Positions 7,926-16,801 of a DNA stretch of 18,825 nt are shown here, piece after piece. The notes beneath the pieces are model-generated. The model was not told where the DNA came from. It worked only from the letters and a program-made list of their open reading frames with translations, and ran no database searches. Positions within the stretch are counted from its first letter, which is position 1. The number at the start of each line of letters is the position of its first letter. The position numbers and the translations under genes were made by a program. This DNA is from Pseudomonas sp. UBA5782 (GTDB lineage Bacteria > Pseudomonadota > Gammaproteobacteria > Pseudomonadales > Pseudomonadaceae): contig DIEE01000142.1 of assembly GCA_002418465.1 (NCBI GenBank), forward strand, positions 954-19,778, read 5' to 3'.

Positions 7926-7967
7926 AAAGCTACTGGGGGAGCCGAAGCTCCCCCTAAGTAATGCTTT
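7926..7967 (-). terminator. crcZ terminator hairpin with UUCG tetraloop
   Basis: Minus-strand GGGGGAGC (7947-7954), loop TTCG and GCTCCCCC (7935-7942) form an 8-bp G/C-rich stem. It can be extended by ACT/AGT and AAAGC/GCTTT pairing with small bulges. Only a short T-run (CTTTCC) follows, so the 3' end may be set partly by the very stable stem. Confidence 0.7.
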
Positions 7968-8297
7968 CTTTGTTTTTATTATTATGTCGGGTTGTTGTTT
8001 TTGTTGTCCGACCCCGTCACTCCGGGCCAGTGGCCCGAGGACGGACTCCCACTCTGGGAGCTAATAGCAAACGGATTACTTTGGACGCTGACGCTGCCAT
8101 GACCTTGCGATCCAACCAGTCCGACGCTGCCTCTAGGCAGTTTTATTGTTCTTGTCCTGGCTGTGGGGCAAGCCCCAAAAGCAATTCCTCTCCAAAAGAA
8201 TCAGTTAGCTGCGCCTCCGCCGTGTTGTTTTTATTGTGCTGGAGTCGATACGTCTTGTTTTTATTGTGGGGTTCAGCGTTTGTTATTGTTGTTGTGC
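7926..8297 (-). ncRNA. crcZ: CrcZ small RNA, Hfq/Crc-sequestering decoy
   Basis: This stretch between cbrB and pcnB has markedly lower GC than its surroundings and no plausible protein. On the minus strand it begins GCACAACAACAATAACA just downstream of a sigma-54 promoter. It contains six A-rich clusters matching AANAANAA, at about 8279-8294, 8255-8265, 8225-8235, 8143-8153, 7992-8006 and 7970-7983. It ends at a GGGGGAGC-UUCG-GCUCCCCC hairpin (7935-7954). Position, length (~370 nt; I recall ~407 nt in P. aeruginosa), promoter type and repeated CA motifs are those of CrcZ. CrcZ is made under CbrB/RpoN control and titrates Hfq/Crc, relieving catabolite repression. One CA cluster sits in the loop of a 5-bp stem (7986-7990 with 8008-8012). 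The exact 5' and 3' ends are estimates. Confidence 0.9.
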
Positions 8298-8306
8298 AAT
8301 AGATAA

Positions 8307-8322
8307 AGCAGAAGCTGTGCCA
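8307..8322 (-). promoter_or_regulatory. Sigma-54 (-24/-12) promoter of crcZ
   Basis: Minus-strand TGGCACAGCTTCTGCT matches the TGGCAC-N5-TTGCW consensus with the required ten bases between the GG and GC. The start about 12 bases downstream falls at 8296-8297, on the GCACAACAACAA that begins CrcZ. Sigma-54 promoters need an enhancer-binding activator; CbrB is encoded immediately upstream. Confidence 0.88.
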
Positions 8323-8341
8323 GTTTTTTAAATTCCTTTAA

Positions 8342-8354
8342 AATCAATGGCTTG
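8342..8354. promoter_or_regulatory. IHF-like site between CbrB sites and the sigma-54 promoter
   Basis: AATCAATGGCTTG fits the IHF consensus WATCAANNNNTTR at every fixed position. It lies between the sigma-54 promoter (8307-8322) and the CbrB-like palindrome (8418-8445), where DNA bending would help the activator reach the polymerase. A role for IHF is inferred from the match and position only. Confidence 0.5.
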
Positions 8355-8379
8355 AGTTTTTGTATGGTGCCAGTGGCAG

Positions 8380-8418
8380 AAAAAAGCCGGGTCCTTCGTT
8401 ACCGATGAACCCGGCTTT
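8380..8418 (-). terminator. Intrinsic terminator after cbrB
   Basis: Minus-strand GCCGGGT (8409-8415) pairs with ACCCGGC (8386-8392), followed directly by six T residues (8380-8385). It lies about 40 bases past the cbrB stop and separates cbrB mRNA from crcZ, making crcZ expression depend on its own promoter. Confidence 0.85.
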
Positions 8419-8445
8419 GTTACGTGGCCCTGGCGAGCGGTAACA
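8418..8445. promoter_or_regulatory. CbrB-like enhancer palindrome upstream of crcZ
   Basis: TGTTAC (8418-8423) and GTAACA (8440-8445) form an inverted repeat with 16 bases between. Extra GTTAC half-sites lie at 8398-8402, in the cbrB terminator loop, and 8456-8460, across the cbrB stop codon. The half-site TGTTAC is what I recall for CbrB binding at crcZ. The location about 100-140 bases upstream of a sigma-54 promoter fits an enhancer. Confidence 0.7.
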
Positions 8446-8456
8446 GCATGTGTGCG

Positions 8457-9881
<1,425 letters not shown>

Positions 9882-9949
9882 CAATAGGATTCTCTCGACG
9901 GTCTCGGGGCTGCGCGGAACGGGCCGCCAAGCGGCATGCAGCCTGCGTT

Positions 9950-12907
9950 TCAGCTCCCGGGGATCACTGCGGACGTCGCTTCGACATACCTCGGCAAACG
10001 GACCCTGAAGCGGGTGCCGCGCTGGTGCTCGGTGTCCACCGGGCTGTCGAGTGTTATCTGGCCATAATGCTCTTTCACGATGGAATAGACCAGCGCGAGG
10101 CCCAGGCCGGTCCCCTTGCCGGGGTCCTTGGTGGTGAAGAAGGGTTCGAACAATCGATCGGAGATCGCCTTCGGAATTCCGCTGCCTTCGTCCTCGACGA
10201 TCAGCTCGACGCTCTGCTCGCTGGCCTCGCTGCGCACGCGGATCGCGCCGCCTTCCGGCGAGGCGTCGCGGGCGTTGGAGAGCAGGTTGATCAGCACCTG
10301 GGCCAGTCGCTGCGGATCGCCTTCGGCGCAGTGCGCCGGGTCGCAGAGGTTGTAGAACTGCACGTCGACACTGCGCTTGTTCAGCGACAGCAGGCCGATG
10401 GCTTCCTGGGCGATGTCCGCCAGGCACACCGGCTCGCTCTCGACCTGGCGGCTGCCGGCATGGGCGAAGCTCATCAGCGACTGGACGATGCGCGACACGC
10501 GCTTGGTCTGCTCGACGATCTGGCTACTGATTTCGCTCAGCTCCTCGTCGGCCTCGCGCTCCTCGCGCAGATTCTGCGCCAGACAAGCGATGCCGGTGAT
10601 CGGATTGCCGATCTCGTGGGCGACGCCGGCGGCGAGGCGGCCGATGCTGGCCAGGCGTTCGGAGTGCGCCAGCTTGTCTTCCAGCGACTGGGTTTCGGTC
10701 TGGTCCTCGACCAGTAGCACCAGCCCGCTGTTGCCCGGTGCCAGCGGCTCGTCGATCGCCGCCTTGTGCAGGTTGAGCCAGCGGGTGCGTCCGGCGAGGT
10801 CCAGGTGCTGCTTGTGCAGGTGCTGGTCGTCGGCGGCGATGAAATTTTCCAGCAGGCCCTTCCAGGGTTCGCCGAGGGCCGACAGGCGCGAGCCGACCAC
10901 GCGTTGCGCGGGGATTTCGGTGAGTTCCTCCATCGCGCGGTTCCACATCAGGATCTCGTGATCCTTGGCCAGCGAGCAGACGCCCATCGGCAGTTCCTGC
11001 AGGGTCTGGCGATGATAGCGGCGCAGCGCATCGAGTTCGGCAGCGAGGCCGGTGAGGCGCGACTGGTAGTCCTCCAGGCGGCTCTCGATGAAGTGGATGT
11101 CCTCGGTGACGTAGCCTTCGTTACCGGATTTATAGGGCAGGAAGCCTTCCACCAGATCCTGCGCCACGCTCGGCCCCATCAGCCCGGACAGGTTGGCCTC
11201 GATGCGGTCGCGTAGACGGCGCAGGGCGTAGGGGCGACGCTCGTCGAAGGGCAGGTGCAAGTCGCGCAGGGCTTGGGCGACTTCCTTCTGCGCGGTCTTG
11301 CCGCCGAGCGGTTTGGCCAGCTGCGCGGCGAATTCCTGCGGCGAGGCGGCGAGCAGCTCGCGCCGTTGCGGGCGACGCACGTTGTCCACCGCGCAGGCTT
11401 CGGCGGCGCTCTTCTCCTCGGAGCTGCCTTCGCTGAACAGCGAAACCAGGGTGAACACCAGCACGTTGGCGGCCAGCGAGGCGATCGCCGCGAGGTGCCA
11501 ACTGGTGTCGTCGAGCACGTAGATGACATCGAGGAACGGCAGGTAGAAGCCTTCCATGTCGCCGACCAGCGGCAGCAGCATGCCCACCGTCCATACGGCG
11601 ATGCCGGCCAGCAGCCCGGCGATGAAGCCGCGACGGTTGGCAGTCGGCCAGTAGAGCACCGAGAGCACGCCGGGGAGGAATTGCAGGGTGGCGACGAAGG
11701 ACACGATGCCGAGGTTGGAGAGGTCCTGCTGCGCGCCAAGCAACAGATAGAAGCCGTAGCCGGCGAGGATGATTGCCGCGATCAGGCCGCGGCGGGTCCA
11801 TTTCAGCCAGCGGTAGATGTTGCCCTCGGCCGGCGGCTGGTAGGCCGGCAGCACCAGGTGGTTGAGCACCATCCCCGAGAGGGCCAGGGTCGAGACGATG
11901 ATCAACCCGCTGGAGGCGGACAGCCCACCAACGTAGGCCAGCATCGCCAGCGCCGGCTTGCCGGCAGCGATGCCCAGGCCGAGGGAGAAGTATTCCGGAT
12001 TGGTGGTGGCGCCCAGCTTGAGGCCGCCCCAGAGGATCGGCGGCACCGCCAGGCTCATCAGCAGCAGGAACAGCGGCAGGCCCCAACTGGCGCTGACCAG
12101 CCCGCGCGGGTTGAGGTTCTCGGTGAAGGTCATGTGGTACATGTGCGGCATGACGATCGCCGAGGCGAAGAACACCAGCAGCAGCGTGCGCCACGGGCCT
12201 TCCTGCAGCGGCGTGTGCAGGGTGGTCAGCGCGGTCTGATGCTGCAGCAGCCAGACTTCCAGCTGGTGCGGCCCGCCGAACACGCCGTACAGCGAATACA
12301 GGCCGATGCCGCCCAGGGCGACGAGCTTGACCAGCGATTCGAAGGCGATGGCGAAGACCAGGCCTTCGTGTTTCTCGCGGGTGGCGATGTGGCGGGCGCC
12401 GAAGAGAATGGTGAAGAGGATGATCATCACGCAGTAGCCGAGCGCCATCTTCGCCTGCTGCGCCTCGCCGGCGAGGATGCCGATGGAGTCGGCCACCGCC
12501 TGGATCTGCAGGGCCAGCAGCGGCAGGATGCCGATCAGCATGAACAGTGTGGTCAGCGCGCCGGCCCAGCCGCTGCGGAAGCGGAAGGCGAACAGGTCGG
12601 CCAGCGACGACAGCTGGTAGGCACGGGTGATGCGCAGGATCGGATAGAGCAGCACCGGCGCCAGGAGGAAGGCGCCGGAGACGCCGAGGTAGCTGGCGAG
12701 GAAGCCGTAGCCGTACTGGTAGGCCAGGCCGACGGTGCCATAGAAGGCCCAGGCGCTGGCATAGACGCCCAGCGACAGGGTGTAGACCAGCGGGTGGCGG
12801 ACCAGCCGGCGCGGCACCACGCCGTGCTCGCTGAGCCAGGCGACGCCGAACAGGGCGAACAGGTAGACGGCGCTGACCAGCGTCAGCTGGCTCAGGCTAA
12901 AGCTCAT
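9950..12907 (-). CDS. cbrA: CbrA, sensor histidine kinase with an SLC5 transporter-like N-terminus
   Basis: Membrane sensor kinase of the CbrAB system. The 985-residue protein begins with a long hydrophobic region (~1-480, around a dozen membrane segments) related to sodium/solute symporters. A linker/STAC-like region follows, then a PAS domain (~630-745, QELPMGVCSLAKDHEILMWN). The phosphoacceptor is in LAAGVAHEIGNPITG (His764). The ATPase domain has the N box LINLLSNARDASPEGG and the G boxes EDEGSGIP and DPGKGTGLGLAL. Length matches P. aeruginosa CbrA as I recall it. The ATG at 12907 lies inside the end of the small gene cbrX (11-base overlap), suggesting coupled translation. In P. putida the transporter domain has been linked to histidine transport; the ligand here is unknown. 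Confidence 0.97.
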   Translation of the reverse strand: MSFSLSQLTLVSAVYLFALFGVAWLSEHGVVPRRLVRHPLVYTLSLGVYASAWAFYGTVGLAYQYGYGFLASYLGVSGAFLLAPVLLYPILRITRAYQLSSLADLFAFRFRSGWAGALTTLFMLIGILPLLALQIQAVADSIGILAGEAQQAKMALGYCVMIILFTILFGARHIATREKHEGLVFAIAFESLVKLVALGGIGLYSLYGVFGGPHQLEVWLLQHQTALTTLHTPLQEGPWRTLLLVFFASAIVMPHMYHMTFTENLNPRGLVSASWGLPLFLLLMSLAVPPILWGGLKLGATTNPEYFSLGLGIAAGKPALAMLAYVGGLSASSGLIIVSTLALSGMVLNHLVLPAYQPPAEGNIYRWLKWTRRGLIAAIILAGYGFYLLLGAQQDLSNLGIVSFVATLQFLPGVLSVLYWPTANRRGFIAGLLAGIAVWTVGMLLPLVGDMEGFYLPFLDVIYVLDDTSWHLAAIASLAANVLVFTLVSLFSEGSSEEKSAAEACAVDNVRRPQRRELLAASPQEFAAQLAKPLGGKTAQKEVAQALRDLHLPFDERRPYALRRLRDRIEANLSGLMGPSVAQDLVEGFLPYKSGNEGYVTEDIHFIESRLEDYQSRLTGLAAELDALRRYHRQTLQELPMGVCSLAKDHEILMWNRAMEELTEIPAQRVVGSRLSALGEPWKGLLENFIAADDQHLHKQHLDLAGRTRWLNLHKAAIDEPLAPGNSGLVLLVEDQTETQSLEDKLAHSERLASIGRLAAGVAHEIGNPITGIACLAQNLREEREADEELSEISSQIVEQTKRVSRIVQSLMSFAHAGSRQVESEPVCLADIAQEAIGLLSLNKRSVDVQFYNLCDPAHCAEGDPQRLAQVLINLLSNARDASPEGGAIRVRSEASEQSVELIVEDEGSGIPKAISDRLFEPFFTTKDPGKGTGLGLALVYSIVKEHYGQITLDSPVDTEHQRGTRFRVRLPRYVEATSAVIPGS

Positions 12908-13073
12908 CGGCGTCTCGCTGGCTCTGCAGGATGAAGGTGACCACGATGAGGATCAGCCAGAGCAGGTACGGCCGGTACCAGGCGCCGTTGGGGTCGATCC
13001 ACCAATCCATGATGGCCGGGGAAAACAGGTAGATCCCCACCACCAGGAGCAAGACCAGTCGGTAGATGTACAT
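12897..13073 (-). CDS. cbrX: CbrX-like small membrane protein overlapping cbrA
   Basis: A 58-codon reading frame starting MYIYRLVLLLVVGIYLFSPA at the ATG 13073 and ending DADEL-stop (TAG 12897-12899). It has two hydrophobic segments (about residues 4-21 and 36-52) around a Trp/Asp/Pro-rich turn (MDWWIDPNGAWYRPY), so it is probably a two-pass inner-membrane protein. It overlaps the cbrA start by 11 bases in another frame. I recall a small ORF at this position called cbrX in P. putida, translated with and affecting cbrA. The coordinates and coupling are seen; the name rests on synteny. It has no obvious Shine-Dalgarno, the upstream GACCGAGC being weak. The 126 bases between it and gluQ contain no clear promoter or terminator. 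Confidence 0.8.
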   Translation of the reverse strand: MYIYRLVLLLVVGIYLFSPAIMDWWIDPNGAWYRPYLLWLILIVVTFILQSQRDADEL

Positions 13074-13199
13074 GCTCGGTCTCGATGCGAAAGTCGGGCG
13101 ATGGTAATGGAAGCGGCGCGCCGCAAGCTATAAGCGCAAGGTCGTGGTGACGGAGCCTGTTGGCGTTCCATTGAGCGACCGCATGGCGGCGTGGGCAAC

Positions 13200-14087
13200 C
13201 TAGCGCAGTTGCGCCTCGGCCAGGTTGCGGCAGCGCGGAATGCGGCTGGCGTCCCAGTGGCGCGTGGACCAGGCGAGCAGTTCCTCGGCGGCGGCGCTTT
13301 CGCCGTCATCGGGCGTGAGCTGGCCCAGCGCACGCAGCGCGCGCAACAGCAGCGGGGTGGCCTGATCGGCGGCCAGCGGCGGCGAGCGGTACGACTTGCC
13401 CAGCTTGTGGCCGTCCGGCTGGATGATCAGCGGCACGTGCAGGTAACGCGGCTGCGACAAGCCGAGCAGCTCCTGCAGGTAGAGCTGGCGCGGCGTGGAG
13501 TCGAGCAGGTCGGCGCCGCGGACGATGTCGGTAACGCCCTGCCAGGCGTCGTCGAGCACCACCGCCAGCTGATAGGCGAACAGGCCGTCGCGCCGGCGAA
13601 TGACGAAATCGCCGACCTCGCGGCCCAGGTGCTGGCGGAACTCGCCCTGCACGCGGTCGACGAAACGGTATTCCAGCTGCGGCACGCGCAGGCGGATCGC
13701 CGCGTCCTCGCTGGCGTGCTGCGCGTCGCGGCAACTGCCGGGGTAGACGCCACCCTGGCCTTCGAGCTGTTTGCGCGAGCAGGTGCAGGCGTAGGCCAGC
13801 CCCTGTTGCAGCAGGCGTTCGATGACCTGCAGGTAGGCCGAGTGACGATCGCTCTGGCGGACGATCTCGCCGTCCCAGTGCAGGCCGTAGCGCTCCAGCG
13901 TCTGCAGGATGCCGGCCTGGGCGCCGGGGACCTCGCGCGGTGGGTCGAGGTCTTCCATGCGCAGCAGCCAGCGTCCGCCGACCGCGCGGGCGTCGAGCCA
14001 GGAGGCGAGGGCGGCGACCAGCGAGCCGAAATGCAGGTGGCCACTGGGTGTCGGCGCGAAGCGGCCTATATAGGAAGAGGTGTTCAT
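13200..14087 (-). CDS. gluQ: Glutamyl-queuosine tRNA(Asp) synthetase
   Basis: A truncated glutamyl-tRNA synthetase paralogue that attaches glutamate to the queuosine base in the anticodon of tRNA-Asp, not to a tRNA 3' end. The 295-residue protein has the class I HIGH-like motif in GRFAPTPSGHLHFGSL (8-23) and the KMSKS-like KLGKS (228-232). The zinc-binding set C-x-C-x11-Y-x3-C (Cys101, Cys103, Tyr115, Cys119) is intact. It lacks the C-terminal anticodon-binding domain of GltX, which identifies GluQ. The start MNTSSYIGRFAP at 14087 places the catalytic motif at the normal distance. It lies 126 bases downstream of dksA, the order seen in E. coli, but with a hairpin between the two. Confidence 0.96.
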   Translation of the reverse strand: MNTSSYIGRFAPTPSGHLHFGSLVAALASWLDARAVGGRWLLRMEDLDPPREVPGAQAGILQTLERYGLHWDGEIVRQSDRHSAYLQVIERLLQQGLAYACTCSRKQLEGQGGVYPGSCRDAQHASEDAAIRLRVPQLEYRFVDRVQGEFRQHLGREVGDFVIRRRDGLFAYQLAVVLDDAWQGVTDIVRGADLLDSTPRQLYLQELLGLSQPRYLHVPLIIQPDGHKLGKSYRSPPLAADQATPLLLRALRALGQLTPDDGESAAAEELLAWSTRHWDASRIPRCRNLAEAQLR

Positions 14088-14179
14088 CGGCGGATTATCG
14101 GTGCGCTGCCCGGCATTGCGCCAGACGGCCTGGTTCCACGGAATCGGATTGCGACGGTGTTGCGATGGGCGAACGGCAG

Positions 14180-14207
14180 AAACGAAGCGGGGCGCCTTGG
14201 CGCCCCG
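14180..14207 (-). terminator. Terminator-like hairpin after dksA
   Basis: CGGGGCGCC-TT-GGCGCCCCG (14188-14207) is a perfect inverted repeat, 7 bases after the dksA stop on the minus strand. It is followed by CTTCGTTTCTG, a broken T-run. It probably terminates dksA transcripts at least partly, leaving some readthrough to gluQ. Confidence 0.6.
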
Positions 14208-14213
14208 TCGAGA

Positions 14214-14657
14214 TCAAGAACCGATCTGCTTTTCCTTGATTTCCGCCAGCGTCTTGCAGTCGATGCAGAGCGTGGCGGTGGGGCGGGCTTCGAGCCGGCG
14301 GATGCCGATTTCCACGCCGCAGGAGTCGCACCAGCCGTAGTCGTTGTCTTCGATCAGCTGCAGCGTTTCGTCGATCTTCTTGATCAGCTTGCGCTCGCGA
14401 TCACGGGCACGCAGTTCCAGGCTGAACTCTTCTTCCTGGCTGGCACGGTCGGCCGGATCGGGGAAGTTGGCGGCTTCGTCCTGCATGTGATGCACGGTAC
14501 GGTCGACCTCTTCCATCAGCTCCTTTTTCCACTTGTTGAGGATGCCGGTGAAGTGAGCGCGCATCTTGTCGCTCATGTACTCTTCGCCCTTGGTTTCCTG
14601 ATAGGGCTCGTAGCCACGGTTCAGCTGGCTGCTCTGTTCTTTAGCTTTGGTGGGCAT
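14214..14657 (-). CDS. dksA: RNA polymerase-binding transcription factor DksA
   Basis: Works with (p)ppGpp on RNA polymerase through its secondary channel to adjust rRNA and biosynthetic promoters. The 147-residue protein has the family's normal length, a coiled-coil middle with the tip motif DPADRA (Asp67, Asp70, Ala72, i.e. DxxDxA), and the four-cysteine zinc finger C110-x2-C113-x17-C131-x2-C134. All four cysteines are present, so this is the canonical zinc-containing DksA and not the Cys-poor paralogue found in some pseudomonads. The start MPTKAKEQSS at 14657 is preceded by GAGAGG. The 193-bp divergent intergenic region upstream holds a small hairpin (14725-14729 with 14738-14742). I see no strong dksA promoter in it. 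Confidence 0.97.
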   Translation of the reverse strand: MPTKAKEQSSQLNRGYEPYQETKGEEYMSDKMRAHFTGILNKWKKELMEEVDRTVHHMQDEAANFPDPADRASQEEEFSLELRARDRERKLIKKIDETLQLIEDNDYGWCDSCGVEIGIRRLEARPTATLCIDCKTLAEIKEKQIGS

Positions 14658-14814
14658 GGATGGCCGCCTCTCAACTCTTTTTGGTCCACTGCGCAGGAAG
14701 ATGTCCTTCGCCGGTCAACCCGGCCCCGCGTCTGCAAGCGGGCGAACTTACCAGATCAAAACTGGGCGCGCTACTCCAACCTCTCGGATGCTGCCGCTTC
14801 GGTGGAGGCTTGGT

Positions 14815-14820
14815 TAGAAT
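14815..14820 (+). promoter_or_regulatory. Possible -10 element for the aminotransferase-sfsA unit
   Basis: TAGAAT, within TGGTTAGAAT, 30 bases before the aminotransferase ATG. No good -35 is found 16-18 bases upstream, so this is weak support. Confidence 0.3.
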
Positions 14821-14850
14821 CACCGTTTTTGCCCTGATAAAGGAAGGCCA

Positions 14851-16023
14851 ATGGCCCCGTCCTACAGCGCACGTAGTCGCGCTATCGAACCGTTTCACGT
14901 CATGGCCCTGCTGGCCCGCGCCAATCAATTGCAGGGTGAAGGCCATGACGTGATCCACCTGGAAATCGGCGAGCCGGATTTCTCCACCGCGGCGCCGATC
15001 GTTGCCGCCGGGCAGGCTGCGCTGGCCGCGGGACATACCCGCTACACCGCGGCGCGCGGCCTGCCGCAGCTGCGCCAGGCGATCGCCGGCTTCTATGCGC
15101 GGCGCTACGGGTTAAGCATTGACCCCGAACGCATCCTGATTACTCCCGGCGGTTCCGGCGCTTTGTTGCTGGCGGCGAGCCTGCTGGTCGATCCGGGCAA
15201 GCACTGGCTGCTGGCCGATCCCGGCTACCCGTGCAACCGGCACTTCCTGCGCCTGGTGGAGGGCGCCGCGCAACTGGTGCCGGTCGGAGCGGACAGCCGC
15301 TACCAGCTCACCGCCGATCTGGTCGGCCGCTACTGGGACGGCGACAGCGTCGGCGCGCTGGTCGCTTCGCCGGCCAACCCTACCGGCACCCTGTTGCAGC
15401 GCGATGAACTGGCCTCGTTGTCCGCCGCTCTGCAGCAGCGCGGCGGCCATCTGGTGGTGGACGAGATCTACCATGGCCTGACCTACGGCACCGATGCCGC
15501 CAGCGTGCTGGAGGTCGACGACCAGGCGTTCGTGCTGAACAGTTTTTCCAAGTACTTCGGCATGACCGGCTGGCGGCTCGGCTGGCTGGTGGCGCCGCCC
15601 GCGGCGGTCGCCGACCTGGAGAAGCTGGCGCAGAACCTCTACATCAGCGCGCCGAGCATGGCCCAGCACGCCGCGCTGGCCTGTTTCGAGCCGGCCACGC
15701 TGGAGATTCTCGAGGAACGTCGCGCCGAATTCGGCCGGCGCCGCGACTTCCTCCTGCCGGCATTGCGCGAACTGGGCTTCCGCATCGCCGTGGAGCCGGA
15801 AGGTGCCTTCTATCTATATGCGGATATTTCCGCGTTTGGCGGCGACGCCTTCGCGTTCTGCCAGCACATGATCGAAACCGAGTTCGTCGCCATTACGCCG
15901 GGGCTGGATTTCGGCCGCCACCTGGCCACCCAGCACGTGCGCTTCGCCTACACCCAGAGCCTGCCGCGCCTGCAGGAAGCCGTCGAGCGGATCGCCCGCG
16001 GGCTGAAGAGCTGGCAGGGCTGA
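14851..16023 (+). CDS. PLP-dependent class I/II aminotransferase
   Basis: Fold-type I aminotransferase, probably acting on an amino acid; the substrate cannot be read from the sequence. The 390-residue protein contains EIGEPDFSTAAP near the N-terminus and HTRYTAARGLPQLRQAI. Further on are the PLP-contact segments SPANPTGTLL and VVDEIYHGLTY, the cofactor lysine in NSFSKYFGMTGWRLGW (Lys234) and the C-terminal carboxylate-binding arginine in HVRFAYTQ. A good Shine-Dalgarno (AGGAAGG) lies three bases before the ATG. It diverges from dksA, and its stop overlaps the sfsA start (TGATG), so the two form a unit. Similar genes beside dksA/sfsA in other pseudomonads are annotated only as putative aminotransferases. 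Confidence 0.92.
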   Translation: MAPSYSARSRAIEPFHVMALLARANQLQGEGHDVIHLEIGEPDFSTAAPIVAAGQAALAAGHTRYTAARGLPQLRQAIAGFYARRYGLSIDPERILITPGGSGALLLAASLLVDPGKHWLLADPGYPCNRHFLRLVEGAAQLVPVGADSRYQLTADLVGRYWDGDSVGALVASPANPTGTLLQRDELASLSAALQQRGGHLVVDEIYHGLTYGTDAASVLEVDDQAFVLNSFSKYFGMTGWRLGWLVAPPAAVADLEKLAQNLYISAPSMAQHAALACFEPATLEILEERRAEFGRRRDFLLPALRELGFRIAVEPEGAFYLYADISAFGGDAFAFCQHMIETEFVAITPGLDFGRHLATQHVRFAYTQSLPRLQEAVERIARGLKSWQG

Positions 16024-16733
16024 TGCGCTTCGCCGCTCCCCTCGAAGAGGCGCTGCTGGTGCGCCGCTACAAGCGGTTCCTCGCCGACGTGGTCACCGCC
16101 GGCGGCGAGGAGCTGTGCATCCACTGCCCGAACACCGGCTCGATGCTCAACTGCATGGCGCCCGGCGGACGCGTATGGTTCCAGCGCTCCAGCGACCCCA
16201 AGCGCAAGTTGCCGGGCACCTGGGAGCTGGCGGAAACCCCGCAGGGCCGGCTGGCCTGCGTGAACACCGCGCGGGCCAACCCGCTGATCGAGGAGGCGCT
16301 GCGCGCCGGCCGCATCGTCGAGCTGGCCGGTTTCGACGCGCTCAAGCGCGAAGTGCCCTACGGCGTGGAGAACAGCCGCATCGACTTCCGCCTGGATTTC
16401 GCCGCCGGCCCGGCATTCGTCGAGGTGAAGAGCGTCACCCTCGGTTTCGACGACAGCCCGGTGGCCGCCTTCCCCGATGCGCAGACCCTGCGCGGCGCAC
16501 GTCACCTGCGCGAGCTGGCAGCGCTGGCGCGGGCCGGGGTTCGCGCGGTGCAGCTGTATTGCGTCAACCTCTCCGGCATCGAGGCGGTGCGTCCGGCGCG
16601 CGAGATCGACCCGCTCTACGCCGCGGCGCTGCAGGACGCCCACGCCGCCGGAGTGGAAATCCTCGCCTACGCCGCGCAGGTGACGCTCGACGGCCTGTTC
16701 ATCGACCGGCGCCTGCCGGTGCTGCTGGATTAG
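16023..16733 (+). CDS. sfsA: SfsA family protein (sugar fermentation stimulation protein A)
   Basis: A 236-residue protein of normal SfsA length. Conserved SfsA segments are present: RYKRFLADV near the start, CIHCPNTGSM, the RIDFRLDF and FVEVKSVTL pair (residues ~119-142), and FPDAQTLRGARHLREL. These have the Asp and Glu-x-Lys spacing of a nuclease-like fold. In E. coli SfsA is associated with maltose metabolism and non-specific DNA binding; its biochemical role is unsettled. The ATG at 16023 overlaps the aminotransferase stop by one base. In E. coli sfsA is immediately upstream of dksA on the same strand, whereas here it is on the opposite strand with the aminotransferase between them. Confidence 0.94.
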   Translation: MRFAAPLEEALLVRRYKRFLADVVTAGGEELCIHCPNTGSMLNCMAPGGRVWFQRSSDPKRKLPGTWELAETPQGRLACVNTARANPLIEEALRAGRIVELAGFDALKREVPYGVENSRIDFRLDFAAGPAFVEVKSVTLGFDDSPVAAFPDAQTLRGARHLRELAALARAGVRAVQLYCVNLSGIEAVRPAREIDPLYAAALQDAHAAGVEILAYAAQVTLDGLFIDRRLPVLLD

Positions 16734-16801
16734 CCTGCGCGCCACCGTCTGGCGAACAAGTTTGCCCCTACAGGCTGGTCTCGGCGTCATCGTGGGGCGT
16801 A

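Noticed and set aside
7926..8297. CRISPR array or AT-rich mobile element in the low-GC intergenic region
   Set aside because: The repeats are short A-rich words of variable spacing, not direct repeats with unique spacers. There are no terminal inverted repeats or transposase.
7961..8302. Short plus-strand ORFs rich in Leu/Phe/Ser/Cys over the crcZ region
   Set aside because: The TTN repeats that give this composition are the complement of the A-rich motifs of CrcZ. No ribosome-binding site.
8356..8371. Second TGGCAC on the minus strand upstream of crcZ as an alternative sigma-54 promoter
   Set aside because: The required GC at the -12 position is absent (the sequence there is AA). The copy at 8307-8322 has both elements with exact spacing.
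9882..10427. N-terminal extension of cbrB up to 10427
   Set aside because: It overlaps the conserved ATPase end of cbrA in another frame. The receiver domain of CbrB begins exactly at the ATG 9881.
11255..12934. Plus-strand 559-codon Gln/Gly/Ala-rich frame opposite cbrA
   Set aside because: Composition mirrors the hydrophobic codons of cbrA read backwards. It shows no domain and no ribosome-binding site.
13191..14837. Plus-strand 548-codon frame opposite gluQ and dksA
   Set aside because: It spans two well-supported minus-strand genes and the terminator between them, and has no domain similarity.
16750..16765. TGGCGAACAAGTTTGC upstream of the amidase as a sigma-54 promoter
   Set aside because: Spacing between GG and GC is eleven bases instead of ten and the -24 box lacks CAC. 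Sigma-54 tolerates spacing changes poorly.
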